Shown in pieces: positions 59,564-64,000 of a stretch of 64,000 nucleotides of DNA. The stretch lies in the NCBI GenBank assembly GCA_022316685.1, contig JAKJHU010000033.1:2594321-2658320 (forward strand). Reading direction: 5' to 3'. Under the pieces are notes generated by a model, which was not told the origin of the DNA, searched no databases, and worked only from the letters and a program-made list of their open reading frames with translations. How positions within the stretch are numbered: position 1 is the stretch's first letter; each line of letters begins with the position of its first letter. The DNA comes from Progne subis subis (lineage: Eukaryota > Chordata > Aves > Passeriformes > Hirundinidae). A program made the position numbers and the translations under genes.

Positions 59564-62500
59564 GTACGTTGGCTTCATACAAGCGGGACACACATTCTGC
59601 CTGCACAAGGTATTTTTTTTTCTGTGCAAGGGAAGAGGCATATTCTTAGGATAAGGACAAGAGCTGGGAGTCCATCCTGTTTGCTCTGCAGTCTGGGATA
59701 GAGCACTTGATCTCCCTGCTCATCACTTGTCTTGAATCTCATATATTTTTAGTTTGTTCATTAAGGGTCCATGGATTTCACAACTTAACTAATTGTGTGG
59801 CTAATTGTAAAATAATTGTAAAAAGGGAACTATAAATGAATTGGGGAGAACAGAGAAGAACAAAGGGAAGGTGTGAATGGTTATTTTAACAACTGGAAAG
59901 GTTTCTGCTGATTTGACAGTCAAGTAATGCTAACAGAGTGAACCAAAAATTTGTAGTAGGAGGTAAAATAGCAGAAAAATTGAGAAAAGGTGTTACAGGG
60001 CAACTTCAAAGTGAAAGATGGCTGTAAAATTGTCAGTTGGTGATGATTTTGGAGATGAGGAGAAAGCGTCAGAAATCAAATGAGAAACTATGTGGTTTTG
60101 AGAATACATAGGCTGGATGGAACAGGGCCATCTCTCTAAATTTTGTGTCTGTGGAAGTCTGAGAATGACTAGTACAATCTGGAAGAACACTTCCTGAATA
60201 TGTACCATTTGGTTGAAAACTGAGAGCCAGGCTGTGGTGATTCCAGATTGTAGGAAGCTCAGGAGACACAGAGATTACAGACATGGTGTTATTAACTGCT
60301 TGCTATCCAGTGCTGAAGGAGGGGGAACAAATGAGATGAATATTGGATTCAGGTGGTACAGAAAAGACACGTGCTTCCTTCTTTGAATAAGACTGTGTTA
60401 CATTAAGCTCCTATTTCATTTCCTTGAGTGAGCATTTTTCTTGACTGTATCCAAATTATGAGAAAGTTTTGCCATGTTTATTGTAAGACTTTCTCACAAA
60501 AGGGAAGACCGATGAGTCTGTGCTGGGATTAGGTGGAGGACTGGATCCCTATGGCCTGGGAGGACTGCAGTATGAAAACTGTATTACATTGGAGCAACAT
60601 GGCAGACTTTTTCTGCAAGTAGGGGAGTCTGCCGCTCTGGAGATGACCTACTGCAATGGGAGCCACAGCTCCCCTCAATCCCCCACGAAACCCAGTCTGC
60701 TGCTGCTTCCTTTGGCCTCAGTGGAGATCCACTGCTAGAAAACACTGTGGATTCAGTTTTTGCAACTTAGTAAGTCATGATTTGACTAAAAGCAATGGTT
60801 TTCCAATCAATAAATGTTCTGATCTCCAAGGAGTATTTAAGAGAGACTCTCAATGTAGTGGTTTATGTCTGTGATTGAGAGTGGTGCAGAACATCCAATT
60901 CTTTAAGCACGAGGCCTTACAGACATTTCTCACTCCACAGCTCTCATCTGTGTTAAAACGAGGATACTCTGTTTAGAATCTTGATCTCACAATGAGGACA
61001 TGGGCCTGGTTTTCATGTTCCTCTGCCTTGTCAGCAGTGAGCAGCTCAGGCTAAAATCTTCTAGTTAAAAATCTTCAAATTAAAAAAAAAGTGTGTGTGT
61101 GTATACAAACACATGCATGTACGTATATGTAATACTCAAGTGCCTTGACTGTTCTTAGCAAGGTTTTATTATAGCTTGATGGGTGTTTGAAATGAAAATC
61201 ACAACACCACACTTTAAAAAGCTGTTAAATAAACGCACAGAGCATTGCTGCTGCTTTGGGCAGGAGACTCTCCATTCCCAGCCTGTCTATCCCTTTCCCT
61301 GTGTTTTGTATGACACTGGCAGGGTTTCTGCCTGTCCAGCAGCCTGTTGTAAGTGGCTGCAGACGCTGGGCAGGGATTGAGTCCGTGCAGAGCCCAAGTG
61401 ATGCTCAGGCAATTCACATTCCCAGCACGCTCTGAGCCGAAGGTGTGTTAAATCCACTGTGTCCAGGACACGGTCAATGGACTATGCAGAGTGTTTGCTT
61501 GGTACATATGTAGGAGTAATGATATGTCCTGGATGTATTGGTCTAACAGTCTGTGTGGTGTTGCTGCCTATTATGGGATGTGTCAGATTGACTGCTTGCA
61601 ATGTCTCACATGTATTGCTCAGTCTGGATAATCTTGGACAGAAGCATAGGAGCCAGGTCTTTAGAATTTTACATATTAGAAAGAGATGAATAAATAAATA
61701 TCAAGTTAAATGTTAAGAACCTGGTGAGGTTTAATAGCTGCATAAAGGATTGGTGTATGAGTTCTGTTATGTCTGTTCTGGAACAAATCAGAATTAATGT
61801 CTTGGAGAGGAGAGAGGAACTTGTTTCTTTTAACTTTTGTCATTAAACCAATTAGATTTTTAGTCTAAATCTGTAGGCAGTGCTCCTCTAAAGTTAGAGA
61901 GATCAAAACCTCCAGGGACAATTTATCTCTTATTTCACCTATTTCAACATGAGGCAGGCCTCTCTTTGAGTATGCCTTTCTTATTAATATTAGAAGGAAC
62001 CTAAGTAAAGCTCAGTGAAAACCCTGAAACTTTTGATGGCTAAAATTAGGGAAGATGAATTCCAGTTATTAATATCAGTGTCTTAGTCTATCTGCATACA
62101 GTTATTTACTAGTGAATATCCATTCTAACCAGGTTGATGAACAGGCCTGTACTGTAAGATTACTGGGGAGCATCAACTTGCACTCGAAGCAAATGTGATA
62201 CTATGATCCATAATGGATAGGGGAAAGAAGAACATGGGAGATATTATAATGCCATTATAAATCAATGATTCCTGTTGTGCAGCACTTCTGAAAGGATCTT
62301 TCAGAATTACAGTACAAAGAAAGAAAGTCAGAATGATCTTATGCTTAAAAATTTTACCTGTTGAAGAGAGTTTGAAAAGACTGACACTGGTTACAAGGCA
62401 AAAGATATAAATAACATAACCCATGAAGAAAGATGTAGAAGGTAATGTGGAGGGAATAAAGAAATAGCTACTAAGAGAATGTAGGAAGAATTATTATGAA

Positions 62501-64000
62501 TAAAACGGTAGGTGATCACTCTGAATTTATTGACTGACTTTCTATTTGATTGATCAATAGTTATTTAAGGATGTCTAACATGTCACTAGGATTGGATTGG
62601 ATAATTCTGCATAAATTGATGCATTAAGAGAAAATCTTACCCTCTCTTGCATGTGTAAGATTTCATTCAGTTTGCAGTATTGCTCTGCTGTAACCAGGAA
62701 GCAATATCATAATCTTCTTTCATGATTAGTACTTAAAATTCACAGAACTAGCAAAAGAGGTCATTTATTTGTGAGAAAACCTTGGAATATGTCTGGACTG
62801 ACGTACTATAGCAAAGGAGCTAATTTGATGATTAACTTTCCAATTTAATGACGGTGTCTGTGGTGTTCAATTACACAGCTGTGCTCCAGTGAGTACTTGT
62901 TACTGAAACAGTATCATTTTCCAGACTTAGGTGTGAACAAAACGTACAGCTCTCTAAAAGATGTGATTTCCTGACAATTACCTAAACTGCTATGGTGTTC
63001 TCATCTGCAGAGCCTACACTATAAGACACATGGATCAGGGCTAGTCTTTTGATATAAGTCTAGAGTACTGATACTTGGGAGAATTTATATGTTAAAAAAT
63101 AAATTACAGAGGGAATTCTGGAAAAGGTCTTTTTCAAGCAAGCCTTGTATCAGGGTTTCTAATGCAATTGATCAGGTTGCTGAAAAGTGTTGAAAATTAA
63201 ATAGGCTTTAATGAAAATGGTGATCTTTTTTCAGGAAATTTGATTATGTGTGGGACAGCATTTTTTGGAAAAAGCGTTTTTATTTTCCTATAAGTAAACA
63301 AATAATATCAATGCTACTTGGTTCTTTAAAGAGATGATCAGGAATGATCTGTGTATGTTTCCTTGTCAACAAATCAAAATTTTCCACTGAAAATGAAGGA
63401 AAACATGAGCAAATGTCACCACTTAGTTCAGGCAGTGAGGAAAATCTGGGCCACAGAAGTCCCAGTACAGGGTTGCTTTTTTGTGGGGTCTGAGGCATCC
63501 TGGGGGTCATGAATAGGGCAGTGCATTCCCTGGGAGTCAGCTTTGCTCTGGGACAGTGCTTTTGGCAGAGAGCAGCATTCTTGTGGGCGGACCTCTAGCT
63601 GCCCTAGAGAGCTAAGTATTGGTAAGTTAGAGGAGCTGCTCCTGGTTGCCCAAAGGTTATGTGCAATCATCTCAGGTACAAAGGCTCAGTGGTTCTTCTA
63701 GGGTGGCTGTACTCCCACCTTGTATGAGCCTGGCCACTAGTGGAGAGGGATGACATTCCCAGTGCTGACCTGTCTTCACACAGAAGCCCAGCTATCAGGC
63801 GATGGGCAGAAATAGTGATGGAACTCTTGAGAATGTGTGACATGATGACTGCTGGCACCACTGCTGTCATAGTGCTGCTGACTTAAGGATGTCAGTGGGA
63901 CAAAATTTACAGGGAGATGATATTTTATATGAGTAGGAACTGATAGAATTAGAAAAGGGACAGATTAGATTTTGGGCATATTCACAAGATCCTAAGGGAC
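59564..64000 (+). other. SORCS3: SORCS3 downstream intron, 5' portion
   Basis: Begins GTACGT. The acceptor and next exon lie beyond the window. Apart from a purine-pyrimidine (GT/TA) stretch at about 61081-61130, I see no gene, RNA or identifiable repeat. Confidence 0.85.

Noticed and set aside
59564..59701. Extension of exon D into downstream sequence
   Set aside because: A canonical GTACGT donor follows the conserved FIQ end, and the residues beyond lose family similarity.
1..64000. tRNA, rRNA or other structured RNA genes
   Set aside because: No A/B-box clover-leaf or rRNA core sequence was noticed on either strand by eye.

Overview
This window looks like avian nuclear DNA, most likely passerine. 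It lies entirely inside one large, intron-rich gene on the + strand. There is no bacterial, plasmid or phage content. Evidence for a bird: CR1 LINE 3' ends (one with the tail repeat next to reverse-transcriptase sequence), a solo ERVK-like LTR with a 6-bp target-site duplication, and a second dispersed repeat that I recognise as common in bird genomes. The sequence is AT-rich, and coding sequence is only 417 bases (about 0.7%).

The gene is SORCS3, a type I membrane receptor with a VPS10 domain. Four internal exons are visible at 9007-9165, 33711-33784, 52545-52609 and 59445-59563. Each has AG/GT borders, and their phases (0, 2, 1, then 0) join into 139 uninterrupted codons. These encode part of the N-terminal beta-propeller, including two Asp-box motifs and a conserved Cys pair. 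The first coding exon, the signal peptide, the rest of the propeller, the PKD and leucine-rich modules, the membrane segment and the cytoplasmic tail all lie outside the window.

Layout: 1-9006 is the 3' part of an upstream intron. It holds an unusual cluster at 5.2-7.2 kb: a small hairpin, a perfect 62-bp inverted repeat, and a roughly 225-bp pure pyrimidine heptamer array. The 24.5-kb intron 9166-33710 holds an AT-rich patch and a 15-bp minisatellite just after the first exon. It then holds a repeat nest at 11.1-13.5 kb, an old CR1 at 17.9 kb, and an AT-rich segment with POU and homeodomain-like motifs near 19.4-20.2 kb. The 18.8-kb intron 33785-52544 holds an internally deleted CR1 at 36.05-36.5 kb, a perfect 20-bp palindrome at 43.56 kb and paired C/EBP-like motifs at 48.0 kb. 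The introns 52610-59444 and 59564-64000 contain mostly simple repeats.

Almost all short open frames in the window are chance frames or repeat-driven frames in intronic DNA and are not annotated as genes. I found no convincing novel biological system. The observations most worth a second look are the 62-bp inverted repeat with its heptamer array, the solo LTR carrying antisense TATA and poly(A) signals, the internally deleted CR1, and the palindromic elements.
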